Shown one piece after another: positions 11,987 to 20,633 of a stretch of 64,000 bases of DNA. Below the pieces are notes generated by a model. It worked only from the letters and a program-made list of their open reading frames with translations, was not told the origin of the DNA and did not search any database. The stretch lies in the NCBI GenBank assembly GCA_963728965.1, contig CAVSMH010000011.1, forward strand, positions 62,001 through 126,000. The letters run 5' to 3'. This DNA comes from DASQZT01 sp963728965 (GTDB lineage Bacteria > Acidobacteriota > Terriglobia > Bryobacterales > Bryobacteraceae). Both the position numbers and the translations under genes were made by a program. Positions within the stretch are counted from its first letter, which is position 1. Each line of letters starts with the position of its first letter.

Positions 11987-12160
11987 AACTGAGTCCCATT
12001 CTAACCCAAATCACCTTGGCGCGAACTCATCAAACTGCTGAAATAGCGTAGCTTGTATGAATTTTTTACCTGCGGTCCTCTGGTTGCCCTGCAGGTTTGG
12101 TGCTAGACTTGAGAAGTCGCAATCTCGGACCCTCGTTTCAGAGGCTCAGGTCTTGAAAAC

Positions 12161-13018
12161 GTGAATATGCCCCGGCGTTTTTCGCTCACGCGGACCGTGC
12201 GCATGCTGTTCGGTGTGACCACCCTCGGGGTGTGTCTATTCCCTCTGCACGCTCAGGATCCCACCGCGAAGGTGCTCGAGCAGGTCGGGCAGATCTCGGT
12301 GATGAACGGCGGCTATCTCAAACCACTGAACGTCGGCGATTCGATCCGGCTGCAACAATTGATTGTCAGCGGACCCGACGGCTATGCGCGTTTACAGGTG
12401 GCTTCCGACGGCAGCACCTTCGAAGTATTCCCCAACTCCCGGGTGGTGTTTCGACCCAGCCTGGGGAATTGGAAGGATCTTCTGAATATCACTCTGGGGC
12501 GCATCAAGGTCTTCATCCAGCACGCTCCCGACAAGCCGAACTATAACGATGTTTCGAGCCCCACTGCAGTCATTTCGGTACGAGGCACCATCTTCGATGT
12601 AGTGGTACAGGACGACGACACCACGGTAGTGAGCGTGGATGAGGGTTTGGTCCAGGTGCGAAACTGGACGTCGATCGGGGAAGTTTTTCTTCACCCGGGC
12701 GAGAGTGCGACCATCATTCGGAATCAGCCGCTGGTTGCCCGTCAGATCGACAAGAGCGGAATCATTCAGGGAGTATACCGGGCGGCGCGTGAGGCCCTCT
12801 GGCAGGTTCTCGTTGGCAGACAGCAGGGCGGTGCCGGCATCCCTGGCTCCGGATCGGGCGGCGGCACCCAAGCAGACAAAGGCAAAGGCGGCAGTACGCC
12901 GGGGTCCGGACCGGGTTCGACTCCAGGCAGCGGCCCCAGTACGTCGCCGACCGCCGGGCCCAGTTCCGCCCCGACAGCCGGCCCTGGCGCTGCGCCGGGC
13001 GGTCCGGGTGGTGGTTGA
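12161..13018 (+). CDS. Secreted FecR-domain protein with Gly/Pro/Ser-rich tail
   Basis: 285 residues from a GTG start. After a signal peptide (cleavage near LHAQD, about residue 31), residues 40-190 form a FecR-like beta domain: a repeated-strand region with GDSIRL, then TAVISVRGTIFDV and VSVDEGLVQVRN, the signature pattern of FecR. Unlike true FecR anti-sigma regulators there is no N-terminal cytoplasmic helix and no paired sigma gene or TonB receptor next to it. The last 60 residues are low-complexity Gly/Pro/Ser/Thr, possibly a wall- or matrix-spanning flexible tail. A strong terminator directly follows. The 174-bp upstream gap is AT-richer and likely holds divergent promoters for this gene and the BNR protein. 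Confidence 0.8.
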   Translation: MNMPRRFSLTRTVRMLFGVTTLGVCLFPLHAQDPTAKVLEQVGQISVMNGGYLKPLNVGDSIRLQQLIVSGPDGYARLQVASDGSTFEVFPNSRVVFRPSLGNWKDLLNITLGRIKVFIQHAPDKPNYNDVSSPTAVISVRGTIFDVVVQDDDTTVVSVDEGLVQVRNWTSIGEVFLHPGESATIIRNQPLVARQIDKSGIIQGVYRAAREALWQVLVGRQQGGAGIPGSGSGGGTQADKGKGGSTPGSGPGSTPGSGPSTSPTAGPSSAPTAGPGAAPGGPGGG

Positions 13019-13047
13019 TACACCCTTCCGGCGCAAACGGTCTCTCA

Positions 13048-13080
13048 GGCGATCCCATGTCGGGGTCGCCTTTTGTTTTA
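13048..13080 (+). terminator. Rho-independent terminator after the FecR-domain gene
   Basis: A 9-bp stem (13048-13056 with 13062-13070, one G-U pair) with a 5-base loop, followed by TTTTGTTTT. It sits 30 bases after the FecR-domain stop on the plus strand. Confidence 0.8.
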
Positions 13081-13135
13081 TAGAGCCCTCGCGCACCCGG
13101 GTCAAAGACGAGCCCATGCTAAATTGAAAGTGCCT

Positions 13136-13708
13136 ATGGTGCGCGCCTTGGGAGGACTAACGCTGCTGGCATGCGCCGCTGCGCTTTGGGCGCAGGATGG
13201 GGCGAAGCCGGGGCAGCCCGCGGGTCTTGAAACGGATTGGGAAATCGCCGCGGTCCTGCGGGAGATCGGCTCACATGCCCAACGGCTGGAGCCGCTGCTG
13301 AGGAAGATCGATGTGAAGAGTTGGATCGAGCGCGGCGCCAGCGATACGTACGCGGCGCAACTCCAGTCGAGCCAGGAGCAGGCCCAGGCCGTGGCCCGCA
13401 GCACGAAGGCGCTGGCGGCGAAGCCCGACCGGCTTTCGGCCGAGCTCGAGCTCAGTTTTCGCATCCAGGCGCTCGAAAGCATGCTGGGCTCGCTCGAAGA
13501 AGGCATGCGGAAATACATGAACCCCACCGCGGCGCAAGTGCTGGCGAGTCTGGCGGCCGAGAATGGAGCCAACCGCGATCGGCTGCAACGATATATCGTG
13601 AATCTGGCGGCCGAGCGGGAGCAGGAATTTCAGGCGATGGACCGGGAGGCTCAGCGCTGCCGCGGCGCGCTCACCCAGGTTCCGCCCCCCACCGGAAGGA
13701 AGAAGTGA
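13136..13708 (+). CDS. Secreted helical protein of unknown function
   Basis: 190 residues from the ATG at 13136; an upstream frame extension to 13073 overlaps the terminator and is unlikely. The start gives a clean signal peptide ending at LWAQ (about residue 20). The mature protein is almost entirely amphipathic helix, rich in Ala, Glu, Gln and Arg, and may form a coiled coil. I do not recognise the family. It ends 6 bases before the Cys-rich small protein gene and is probably co-transcribed with it. Confidence 0.65.
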   Translation: MVRALGGLTLLACAAALWAQDGAKPGQPAGLETDWEIAAVLREIGSHAQRLEPLLRKIDVKSWIERGASDTYAAQLQSSQEQAQAVARSTKALAAKPDRLSAELELSFRIQALESMLGSLEEGMRKYMNPTAAQVLASLAAENGANRDRLQRYIVNLAAEREQEFQAMDREAQRCRGALTQVPPPTGRKK

Positions 13709-13714
13709 CCCTCG

Positions 13715-14023
13715 ATGGCGTTTGTTTGTAGTATTTGTGGAGAAGAATCCACCCGGATCTGCGCGCGATGCACGAAGGATGCGTGCAACAATCATCTTTG
13801 CGAAAAGTGCTTCAAATGCAGCGACTGTTGCGAATGTGAAGTGACGCTGGCCGACTCGGGAAGCGGACCGCCGCTGGGCTCGGCGCGCTCGGCCATGCGG
13901 GCCGCGGTGGCGGCGCACAAACCGGTGCCGGACCCGGAACCCGAGCCGGAAGCGCCCTACGCGCCCCCCGATCCTGATCCATTTCCCGAGCCCGACCCGG
14001 AGCCGGGTCCTGTCACCCCATAG
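13715..14023 (+). CDS. Small Cys-rich zinc-finger-like protein with acidic Pro tail
   Basis: 102 residues. The first 43 carry eleven Cys and one His in a dense pattern: CSIC, CARC, CNNHLCEKC, CSDCCEC. That spacing resembles B-box or HIT-type zinc fingers and suggests binding of two zinc ions. The second half is disordered, with repeated Pro-Glu/Pro-Asp dipeptides (PDPEPEPE and similar). No signal peptide. Function unknown; a protein-interaction adaptor is a guess. It follows the previous gene by 6 bases. Confidence 0.65.
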   Translation: MAFVCSICGEESTRICARCTKDACNNHLCEKCFKCSDCCECEVTLADSGSGPPLGSARSAMRAAVAAHKPVPDPEPEPEAPYAPPDPDPFPEPDPEPGPVTP

Positions 14024-14126
14024 AGCGAAAGTTCGCGCCGGGCCCGCAGAAATCGACGCAGGAAGCCGCGCCGGCTACGGGGATTGAGGCACGGCGGGAA
14101 TCAACGGGGAATTACGTCTTTTTGTG

Positions 14127-14432
14127 CTAACCCTGTTCGGAAGCCGCCTCGGCTTCGGCGGCGGCTTCGGGTCCGGCAGCCTGGGCCTCGGCAATGAGGC
14201 GTTGCGCTTCCTCAACACGCGACCGCGGCACCTGCACCTCGAAGCCGACCGCGGGGGCCTGGTTGAAACCCACTACGATACTCGGCACACCGTTGGATTC
14301 AAGCAGGCCGTGGATGACGTCGGACTCGATCTCGGCATCGACCGCCTGGGAGCCGTAGATGGCTACCATATCGAGATCGTGGGAAGTGTCCACCTCCTGC
14401 GACTGCTCGTCGCTTTCGGGATCTTGCGCCAT
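14127..14432 (-). CDS. DUF2007-family protein
   Basis: 101 residues. The core (about 20-80) has the DUF2007 pattern: MVAIYGSQAVDAEIESDVIHGLLESNG, which I abbreviate to its features of a hydrophobic strand, an AxxIxxxLLxxNGI helix and the later VQVPRSRVEEAQRLI segment. This family is often annotated as a putative signal-transducing protein of ferredoxin-like fold; no function is established. The tail is Ala/Glu-rich. It is divergent from the YtxH-like gene across 48 bp. The 103 bp between it and the previous gene hold nothing I recognise. Confidence 0.75.
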   Translation of the reverse strand: MAQDPESDEQSQEVDTSHDLDMVAIYGSQAVDAEIESDVIHGLLESNGVPSIVVGFNQAPAVGFEVQVPRSRVEEAQRLIAEAQAAGPEAAAEAEAASEQG

Positions 14433-14480
14433 GCCTCAAGGATATCGCAGAATGTGGAGGGAACCGCGGAGGCACAACGG

Positions 14481-14780
14481 ATGTCGGATACGCTGCAGGA
14501 AGAGACGGACAACGTAAACGAAGAAGAGCGCACGAGCAGGCTGGCTTGGTTCCTGACCGGCGCGATTATCGGGGCCACGGCGGCGGTACTGTACGCCCCG
14601 CAGCGCGGCAAAGAGACGCGCCACTACCTCACCGATAAGGCGCAGCAGAGCCGCGAGGCGGTATCGGAAACCACCCAGGACATCATCGAGGCCGGACGAG
14701 ATATGTTCGAGCGGGGCCGGCGGCTTGTGGAGGACGCCGCGGAGCTTTTCGAGCGCGGGCGCAAGCTGGTGAAGGGCTGA
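14481..14780 (+). CDS. YtxH-domain membrane protein
   Basis: 99 residues. A single membrane segment (about 21-37) with the YtxH signature GAIIGATAAVLYAPQRGKETR is followed by a charged amphipathic helix of about 60 residues. YtxH-like proteins are small, stress-linked and poorly characterised. The ATG at 14481 has a GGAGG 8 bases upstream, which decides the start even though the frame is open further up. It ends 6 bases before the metallo-hydrolase gene. Confidence 0.75.
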   Translation: MSDTLQEETDNVNEEERTSRLAWFLTGAIIGATAAVLYAPQRGKETRHYLTDKAQQSREAVSETTQDIIEAGRDMFERGRRLVEDAAELFERGRKLVKG

Positions 14781-14786
14781 TTCGCC

Positions 14787-15626
14787 GTGCCGGCCATCAC
14801 CGTGGGTGAGTTCGAGATCACCCACATCCCGGCCGGCGTCTACTGGTGGGACGGGGGCGCACTTTTCGGCGTGGTTCCAAAGACCCTGTGGAGCCGGAAA
14901 ACGCAGTCCGATGAGCTGAACCGGATACCGCTGGCGTTCCACTGCTACGCCATCCGCAACGAGGCCCACACCATCCTGGTGGAGACCGGGGGCGGCGACA
15001 AAATGGACCCACGGTCGCGCGAGCGAATGAAACTGCCGCCCGAGGCGGAGCCGTTGCCAGTAACCGTGGCCCGCCATGGGATCGACCCCGAATCCATCGA
15101 TATCGTCGTCAATAGCCATCTTCACTGGGACCATGCGGGAGGAAACACGCTGCTGCGCTGCGAGTCCGCCCACCCCGCCTTTCCGCGCGCCCGGTATTAT
15201 GCCATTCGCGGGGAATGGGAGCACGCTCACGAACGGCTGGCGCGCGATGGCGTCAGCTATATCGACGCCAACTACGACCCGCTGGTGGAATCGGGCCGGA
15301 TGACACTGGTCGAGCCCGGGCACGAAGTGATTCCGGGAGTGCACCTGCGGGCGGCTCCCGGCCATAACCGCGATATGGCGGTGGTCACCACACGGAGCGG
15401 GGACCGGACATTCTGTTTCCTGTCGGACCTGGTTCCAACCGCCGCGCACCTGCAACCGACCTGGGTGGCGGCCTTCGACCTTTTCCCCCTGGAGACCATC
15501 CAGAACAAACATCTGTGGCTGGGCGCGGCAGCCGATCGGGATTGGTGGTGCGGTTTCAGCCACGACCCGGAACGGCCATTCGCGCGCATTTGCCGTGACG
15601 AGAAAACCGGCTTCCGCCTGCGCTGA
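14787..15626 (+). CDS. MBL-fold metallo-hydrolase
   Basis: 279 residues from a GTG start. The metallo-beta-lactamase motif HLHWDHAGG is at about 111-119, with later zinc-ligand candidates in AAPGHNRDM and the FSHDPE segment near the C-terminus. Cytoplasmic, no signal peptide. Overall layout resembles the N-acyl-homoserine-lactone lactonase/quorum-quenching and related hydrolase branch, but substrate cannot be told. It follows the YtxH-like gene closely. Confidence 0.82.
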   Translation: MPAITVGEFEITHIPAGVYWWDGGALFGVVPKTLWSRKTQSDELNRIPLAFHCYAIRNEAHTILVETGGGDKMDPRSRERMKLPPEAEPLPVTVARHGIDPESIDIVVNSHLHWDHAGGNTLLRCESAHPAFPRARYYAIRGEWEHAHERLARDGVSYIDANYDPLVESGRMTLVEPGHEVIPGVHLRAAPGHNRDMAVVTTRSGDRTFCFLSDLVPTAAHLQPTWVAAFDLFPLETIQNKHLWLGAAADRDWWCGFSHDPERPFARICRDEKTGFRLR

Positions 15627-15659
15627 AAACCACCGGTCGGTTCGGCCGGCGGCGCTACC

Positions 15660-17231
15660 ATGGAAGTGATGGCAACCGCGACATTGACCGAGTTTCGCAA
15701 CGAGCCTTACGCCGATTTCTCCCTTCCCGCCAACCGCCAGGCTATGGAGCAGGCACTGGCGAAAGTCCGTTCCGAGTTCGGCCGGGAATACCAGCTCCGC
15801 ATCGCCGGCGAATGGATCGCAACCGGGGACAAGCTCGTATCGGTGAATCCATCCGACCCGCGGACCGTGGTCGGGGTACATCATAAGGCAACGGCGGAGT
15901 TGGCCAACCGCGCGGTGGAGAGCGCCTATGCGGCCTTCCCGGAATGGAGCCGGACGCCGGCGGAGGAGCGCGTCCGCCTGCTGCTCGACGCGGCGCGCAT
16001 TCTGCGGTCGCGCAAGCTCGAATTCGACGCGTGGCTGGTGTACGAAGCCGGCAAGACCTGGCCGGAGGCAGAGGCCGATGTGTCCGAAGCCATCGACTTC
16101 TGCGAATACTATGCGCGGGAGATGGCGCGGCTGTCCGGACCTCAGCCGGTGCTTCAGCTTCCCGGAGAGAAGGACGAACTGGTTTACATTCCGCTGGGCG
16201 TCGGAGTGGTGATTCCGCCATGGAATTTTCCGTTGGCAATTCTGGTGGGGATGACGGCGGCGACGCTGGTGACCGGCAACACGGCCATTATCAAGCCATC
16301 GAGCGAAACGCCGACCATTGCCGCGAAATTCGCCGAAGTGCTGCTGGAGGCGGGGTTCCCGGAGGGCAGCTTCACTCTGCTGACCGGGAGCGGGTCGGCG
16401 GTCGGCGACGTGCTGGTCGAGCACCCCAAAACGCGCTTTGTATCGTTCACCGGCTCGCGCGACGTGGGGCTGCGCATCAACGCGCTGGCGGCGAAGCATC
16501 AGCCGGGACAGCGTTGGATCAAGCGCGTGATTGCCGAAATGGGAGGCAAGGACGCCATCATCGTCGATGGGGATTGCGACCTGGACCGGGCGGTGGATGG
16601 GGTGCTGGCATCGGCGTTTGGCTTCCAGGGACAAAAATGCTCGGCGTGCTCGCGCGCCATCGTGGACACCCGCATCTACGAGCCGTTCGTGGACCGGCTG
16701 GCGGCCAAGGCCGGAAGCATCCGCATGGGCGCCGCCGACGACCCGGACAACTACATGGGCCCGGTAATCAGCGCGGGCGCGCGCAAATCGATCCTCGCCT
16801 ACATCGAGACGGGGAAAAAGGAAGGGCGGGTGGTGGCCGGCGGCGACCCTCCGCCCGACGGTGGCTATTTCGTTCCGCCGACCGTGATTGCGGATGTGGA
16901 ACCGCAAGCCAAAGTCTTCCAGGAGGAGATCTTCGGGCCCGTGCTGGCGGTCAGCCGGGCGCGCGATTTCGAGCACGCGCTGGAGTTGGCCAACGACTCC
17001 CAGTACGGGCTGACCGGCGCCGTCTTCTCGAATCATCCCGAACATCTGCGCCAGGCGAAGGAGCGTTTTCATGTCGGCAACCTGTATTTCAACCGCAAGT
17101 GCACAGGGGCGATGGTGGGGGCTCATCCCTTCGGCGGATTTAATATGTCGGGCACCGATTCGAAGGCCGGCGGTCCGGACTACCTGCTGTTGTTTTTACA
17201 GGCGAAATCCGTGGCGGCGAAGGTGGGGTAG
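15660..17231 (+). CDS. pruA: L-glutamate gamma-semialdehyde dehydrogenase (1-pyrroline-5-carboxylate dehydrogenase)
   Basis: Second step of proline degradation: NAD+-dependent oxidation of glutamate semialdehyde to glutamate. 523 residues, the length of the mono-functional RocA/PruA type. Visible: PPWNFPLAI (about 183-191), the general base Glu in IAEMGGKDA (near 293), the nucleophile Cys in GQKCSACSR (near 327), EEIFGPVLAV and the P5CDH-typical NRKCTGAMVG and PFGGFNMSGTDSKAGG near the end. No proline dehydrogenase gene is next to it. An alternative ATG lies 9 bases downstream. Confidence 0.93.
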   Translation: MEVMATATLTEFRNEPYADFSLPANRQAMEQALAKVRSEFGREYQLRIAGEWIATGDKLVSVNPSDPRTVVGVHHKATAELANRAVESAYAAFPEWSRTPAEERVRLLLDAARILRSRKLEFDAWLVYEAGKTWPEAEADVSEAIDFCEYYAREMARLSGPQPVLQLPGEKDELVYIPLGVGVVIPPWNFPLAILVGMTAATLVTGNTAIIKPSSETPTIAAKFAEVLLEAGFPEGSFTLLTGSGSAVGDVLVEHPKTRFVSFTGSRDVGLRINALAAKHQPGQRWIKRVIAEMGGKDAIIVDGDCDLDRAVDGVLASAFGFQGQKCSACSRAIVDTRIYEPFVDRLAAKAGSIRMGAADDPDNYMGPVISAGARKSILAYIETGKKEGRVVAGGDPPPDGGYFVPPTVIADVEPQAKVFQEEIFGPVLAVSRARDFEHALELANDSQYGLTGAVFSNHPEHLRQAKERFHVGNLYFNRKCTGAMVGAHPFGGFNMSGTDSKAGGPDYLLLFLQAKSVAAKVG

Positions 17232-17281
17232 CCCTTTGGAGCCTTCCGTAACCTCCATCGCGAGGTGGACGCCTCACTCAT

Positions 17282-18046
17282 TTGGATTCCTCTCTCCCAC
17301 TGCGCGCCGCCACCGCAATCGCGGCTTGCCTGCTTCTCCATGCGGTTTCGAACGCCCAACAGGCAGCGGACGCTCCCGAAGCCACGGTGGTGGCCTGGTC
17401 CGCACCCGGGCCCGAGCCGCCGATGATCGCACCGGCATCCCGCCCTTACAACGATGCGCGGATCATGGGAGTAATCCCCGACTACCAGACGGTGACCGAG
17501 GGAACCGCCGGAATCACGCCCCTGACCCGCACGCAGAAGTGGGGTCTGGCGCTCAAAGAAACCATCGATCCATTTAACATCATCAATGCCGGTTTGTCGG
17601 CGGGGTTCTCGCAGATCGGCGATCAGACTCCCAAATACGGCGAGGGTGGGGCGGCCTACGCGAGACGTTTCGGAGCGGCGCTGGCGGATTTCGGTACACA
17701 AAATCTGTTCAGCGCGGGACTCCTGGCGACGCTGCTGCACCAGGACCCTCGCTATTTCCGGCGGGGCCCGCAATCCCGTATCGTGCGAAGGGTTCTCCAC
17801 TCGGTGAGCCGCGTGGCGGTCGCGCGCCAGGACTCCGGCCGGGCCACGTTCAATGCCTCGGGCATTCTCGGCATGGCGATGGGAATCGGCGCGTCGAACC
17901 TGTATTACCCTTCCCGGAGCATCCGCGCCGAGGTGATGGCAGGGCGTGTCGAGACATGCCTGTTCGGCAGCGTCACCGGCAACCTGATGTCGGAATTCTG
18001 GCCGGACATCCAGAAGAAGTTCTTCCATCGCCGGCAGCGCGGTTGA
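17282..18046 (+). CDS. Conserved acidobacterial secreted protein of unknown function
   Basis: 254 residues from a TTG start at 17282, chosen because it gives a signal peptide ending near SNAQQ (about residue 25); no ATG or GTG does so. The mature protein contains LLATLLHQDPRYFRRG, a Gly-rich ASGILGMAMGIGASNLYYPSRS segment (longer than needed to cite in full) and NLMSEFWPDI near the end. I associate the HQDPRYF and SNxYYP pattern with a widespread uncharacterised acidobacterial family. It may be periplasmic or outer-membrane associated. Convergent with the glycosyltransferase gene across 6 bp. Confidence 0.6.
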   Translation: MDSSLPLRAATAIAACLLLHAVSNAQQAADAPEATVVAWSAPGPEPPMIAPASRPYNDARIMGVIPDYQTVTEGTAGITPLTRTQKWGLALKETIDPFNIINAGLSAGFSQIGDQTPKYGEGGAAYARRFGAALADFGTQNLFSAGLLATLLHQDPRYFRRGPQSRIVRRVLHSVSRVAVARQDSGRATFNASGILGMAMGIGASNLYYPSRSIRAEVMAGRVETCLFGSVTGNLMSEFWPDIQKKFFHRRQRG

Positions 18047-18052
18047 TTTCAT

Positions 18053-19537
18053 TCATTTCACGGGGCGCTGCGGCGGGCTTTCGAAAACCACCACTTCCAC
18101 GTCGGCGAACGGTCCGAGGCGTCGGCTGCGCCAAGCGTCGAACTCGGGCCGCCGGGCGAACCACTCGCGCCAGAATCCGGCCTGCCCTGCGCCGCCGTAA
18201 ATCGCGAAGCGACCCGCGGGGAGCAGGGTCTGCCGCGAGATCCGCGCGGCATAAGCTTCCGCTTCGGGCGAAGATTCGAAGGGAAAGAGGATGGTAACGG
18301 CGCGGATCGGGTAGACATAGAGCTGCGCGTAGAGGAAGCCGGGGAGCGGATACCCGGGGCTCCAGGCCGGCGGGCGGGCCTCGATGAAGGGACTGGGGCA
18401 GATGACGGGCGCACCCGGCCGTCCCGTCCATTGATTGACGGCTTGCGCGGCGGCGCGCCAATCAGAATTGTGATGCAGGGGCCACACCCGGTTCCACTGG
18501 CCGTTGGTGACCAGAACTCCGACAGCCAGAACGGCCGCCAGGGCGTTCCATCGCTTCGCCGGCACGGAGCGCGAAGCGAGCACGACGGCAGCCAGCACTC
18601 CGCCGGGCAGACCCAGCCACAGATACCGCGGAACGAAAACGCTGGCGCCGGTGAGCCGCGAGAAAGCGAACAGGCCCAGCGGCTGGCAAAGCCACCAGCA
18701 GACGATGAGGACAAGCGCTGAAACGCCGGGCGGGGGCACATCGGTGCGCCAGCGGAAGAGGCGCGCGGCAGCCCATGCGCCCAGCCCGCAGACTGCCACC
18801 AGGCCGAGTTTGAGCGCATCGACGAGGGCGCGGCCCCCAGGCACCGGAACCACTACATGGACCGCAGCCTCCCGGAAGAGGCGGACCGCGGTGAAGAGCA
18901 CGGGCAGCAGAGCCAGACCGGTCAGCCCGAATACCACCGTGGCCTGCCACCATGGGACGGGCGTCTCGCGGCGGGCCAGACGCACACCGGCGTATAGTGC
19001 GAATACCAGGTAGAAGGGCCAGAAGACCAGATGCACCCGCCAAAGCAGCGCCGCGGCGGCGAGGAACAGCAGAGCGTCGCGCCATCCACCTGAATCGAGC
19101 CACCGCACCAGGAACCACAGCGCCACGCAGGCCACCAGGGTGCCGAGCGCGTAAGGGCGGGCATCGGCGGCCTGGTAATCGAACCCGCGCAGCGCCAGGC
19201 ATCCAACTACGGCAAGCCACGCGGCTTGCGGGTGAATCAGGCGTGCGGCCAGGCGTGCCACCAGCAGCAACGCCGCCGCCATGGCGAGCAGCGATGGCAG
19301 GCGATAGGCCCATTCGGAAATGCCGAGCAGGGTTTGGGAGGCGCGAGGCAGCGCGTAGTAGATGGATTGTGGAACCTGCGGCGCCACGCGCAGCGACGGA
19401 TCTCCGGCGCCCTCCCTCACCACGAACACGGTGGCCATTTCGTCCACCCAAAAACTGGAGGGCAGCGGCATCAGCCAAAGGCGCGCAACGCAGAGTGCCA
19501 GAAGCAGACCGCACAGCCGCCCGGCGGTGAGGTTCAT
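18053..19537 (-). CDS. Membrane glycosyltransferase, family 39 (ArnT/PMT-like)
   Basis: 494 residues with about ten to twelve hydrophobic segments. The first luminal loop has FWVDEMATV, with the acidic residue pair typical of GT39/ArnT-type enzymes that use polyprenyl-phosphate sugars. RYLWLGLPG near 330 and a soluble C-terminal domain follow. Start at the ATG of 19537, which overlaps the stop of the upstream GT2 gene by 4 bp; the frame extends further to 19729 but into the GT2 gene. Together with the GT2 partner, which likely makes the lipid-linked sugar, it should transfer a hexose to a periplasmic acceptor (lipid, glycan or protein). Confidence 0.82.
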   Translation of the reverse strand: MNLTAGRLCGLLLALCVARLWLMPLPSSFWVDEMATVFVVREGAGDPSLRVAPQVPQSIYYALPRASQTLLGISEWAYRLPSLLAMAAALLLVARLAARLIHPQAAWLAVVGCLALRGFDYQAADARPYALGTLVACVALWFLVRWLDSGGWRDALLFLAAAALLWRVHLVFWPFYLVFALYAGVRLARRETPVPWWQATVVFGLTGLALLPVLFTAVRLFREAAVHVVVPVPGGRALVDALKLGLVAVCGLGAWAAARLFRWRTDVPPPGVSALVLIVCWWLCQPLGLFAFSRLTGASVFVPRYLWLGLPGGVLAAVVLASRSVPAKRWNALAAVLAVGVLVTNGQWNRVWPLHHNSDWRAAAQAVNQWTGRPGAPVICPSPFIEARPPAWSPGYPLPGFLYAQLYVYPIRAVTILFPFESSPEAEAYAARISRQTLLPAGRFAIYGGAGQAGFWREWFARRPEFDAWRSRRLGPFADVEVVVFESPPQRPVK

Positions 19538-20325
19538 CTCCGCGTGTCGAGCATCACCAGCGAAGCGGGCTCTTTCTCCTGCCGGGCGGAGAAGCGGAAG
19601 ATGGGCGCGGTATGGAGGCCCCAGCGCGCGGCCCGGTAGAGCAGCGAGGTCTTCAATACCCCGAAGCCGTAGACGATGCTGCGGCGGAGGTTGATGGAGG
19701 AGGCTTCGGCGAAGTAACGGGTGGGGCACGACACCTCACCGATGCGCGCGCCGTACAGCAGGGCTTGGGCGATGATCTGGTTGTCGAACACGAAATCTTC
19801 CGAGTTCATCGCGAGCGGCAGAGCGTTGAGAAGCTTCCGGTCGAAGGCGCGGTATCCGGTGTGATATTCGGAGAGACCTGCGCCGACCAGGAGGTTCTGA
19901 AACAGGGTGAGAGCGCGATTCGAGATGTACTTGTATACCGGCATGCCGCCGCGCAAAGCCCCGCCGTTCAGAATGCGGGAGCCCAGCACCAGATCGTAGA
20001 CCCCATAGGCCACCATGCTGGCAAGGGCCGTTACCAGAAGCGGTGAATACTGGTAGTCGGGATGGATCATCACCACGACATCGGCTCCGCGGGCCAGGGC
20101 GTGGGCATAGCAGGTCTTCTGATTGCCGCCATAGCCGCGGTTCTGCTCATGCACGACAACGGTAAGGCCGAGTTGCCGCGCCACGGCGACGGTAGCGTCG
20201 TGGCTCTTGTCGTCGACCAGGATGCACTCGTCCACGACACGGGGCAGTTCACGCACTGTGGCTTCGAGCGTCTTCTCCGCATTGTAGGCGGGAAGTACAA
20301 CGACAATCCGCTTTCCATTGATCAT
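19534..20325 (-). CDS. Glycosyltransferase family 2 (dolichyl/polyprenyl-phosphate mannosyltransferase-like)
   Basis: 263 residues. GT-A fold with VVLPAYNAEKTL (about 9-20), VDDKSHDAT (about 38-46, nucleotide-sugar site), NRGYGGNQK and the MIHPDYQ motif replacing DxD (about 86-92). The layout matches DPMS-type enzymes that load a sugar onto a polyprenyl phosphate. No membrane helices beyond weak hydrophobic patches. Translationally coupled to the GT39 gene (ATGA overlap), which probably uses its product. The 308 bp upstream separate it from the divergent microcompartment gene. Confidence 0.86.
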   Translation of the reverse strand: MINGKRIVVVLPAYNAEKTLEATVRELPRVVDECILVDDKSHDATVAVARQLGLTVVVHEQNRGYGGNQKTCYAHALARGADVVVMIHPDYQYSPLLVTALASMVAYGVYDLVLGSRILNGGALRGGMPVYKYISNRALTLFQNLLVGAGLSEYHTGYRAFDRKLLNALPLAMNSEDFVFDNQIIAQALLYGARIGEVSCPTRYFAEASSINLRRSIVYGFGVLKTSLLYRAARWGLHTAPIFRFSARQEKEPASLVMLDTRR

Positions 20326-20633
20326 TGGGTAGGCCGGCAGCGAACATTTTCTTTTATAAGCTATTTTGCAGGACCATGGCGGGTGTAGGGGATCGCGGAA
20401 CGGTACCGGGTCCTACGGTTTTCGCAACGACGGGGCAGGCCGGGGCGCGCGGTGGTGAGCCTTCGTACGGTTTCCTGAACGGGTGTCAGGCCGTCGGCCG
20501 GGCTGCTGGTCCTGCGCACCAACGAGCGGAAACCCGCACAGCGGCAGGGCCATCCCTTCATGCGGTGTCGGATGCGCCCGCGTACTCCGAAGTGTGTTAC
20601 GGTAGGACTTTCTCGACAATCACTGGAGGATGC
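20326..20633 (+). promoter_or_regulatory. Divergent promoter region and possible structured leader of the microcompartment gene
   Basis: No gene in these 308 bp. An AT-rich patch at about 20347-20370 likely holds divergent promoters. Downstream, 20410-20419 can pair with 20599-20608 (9 of 10 pairs), which would close a leader of about 190 bases containing smaller hairpins such as CCTGA (20474-20478) with TCAGG (20486-20490). I recognise no known riboswitch core. The plus-strand frame is open through here in phase with the shell gene, but the strong ribosome site just before 20634 argues against an N-terminal extension. Confidence 0.25.

Noticed and set aside
14436..17126. Long open frame on the minus strand (about 900 codons) opposite the MBL hydrolase and pruA
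   Set aside because: GC-rich antisense shadow; its translation is rich in Arg, Gly and His without domains, while pruA and the hydrolase carry intact motifs on the plus strand. Similar shadows lie opposite maeB, the lytic transglycosylase, recJ, mfd, tssM and the aldehyde dehydrogenase.
20376..20633. N-terminal extension of the microcompartment shell protein by about 86 residues
   Set aside because: The frame is open, but the added part is low-complexity and the GGAGG site directly before the ATG at 20634 gives the normal family start.
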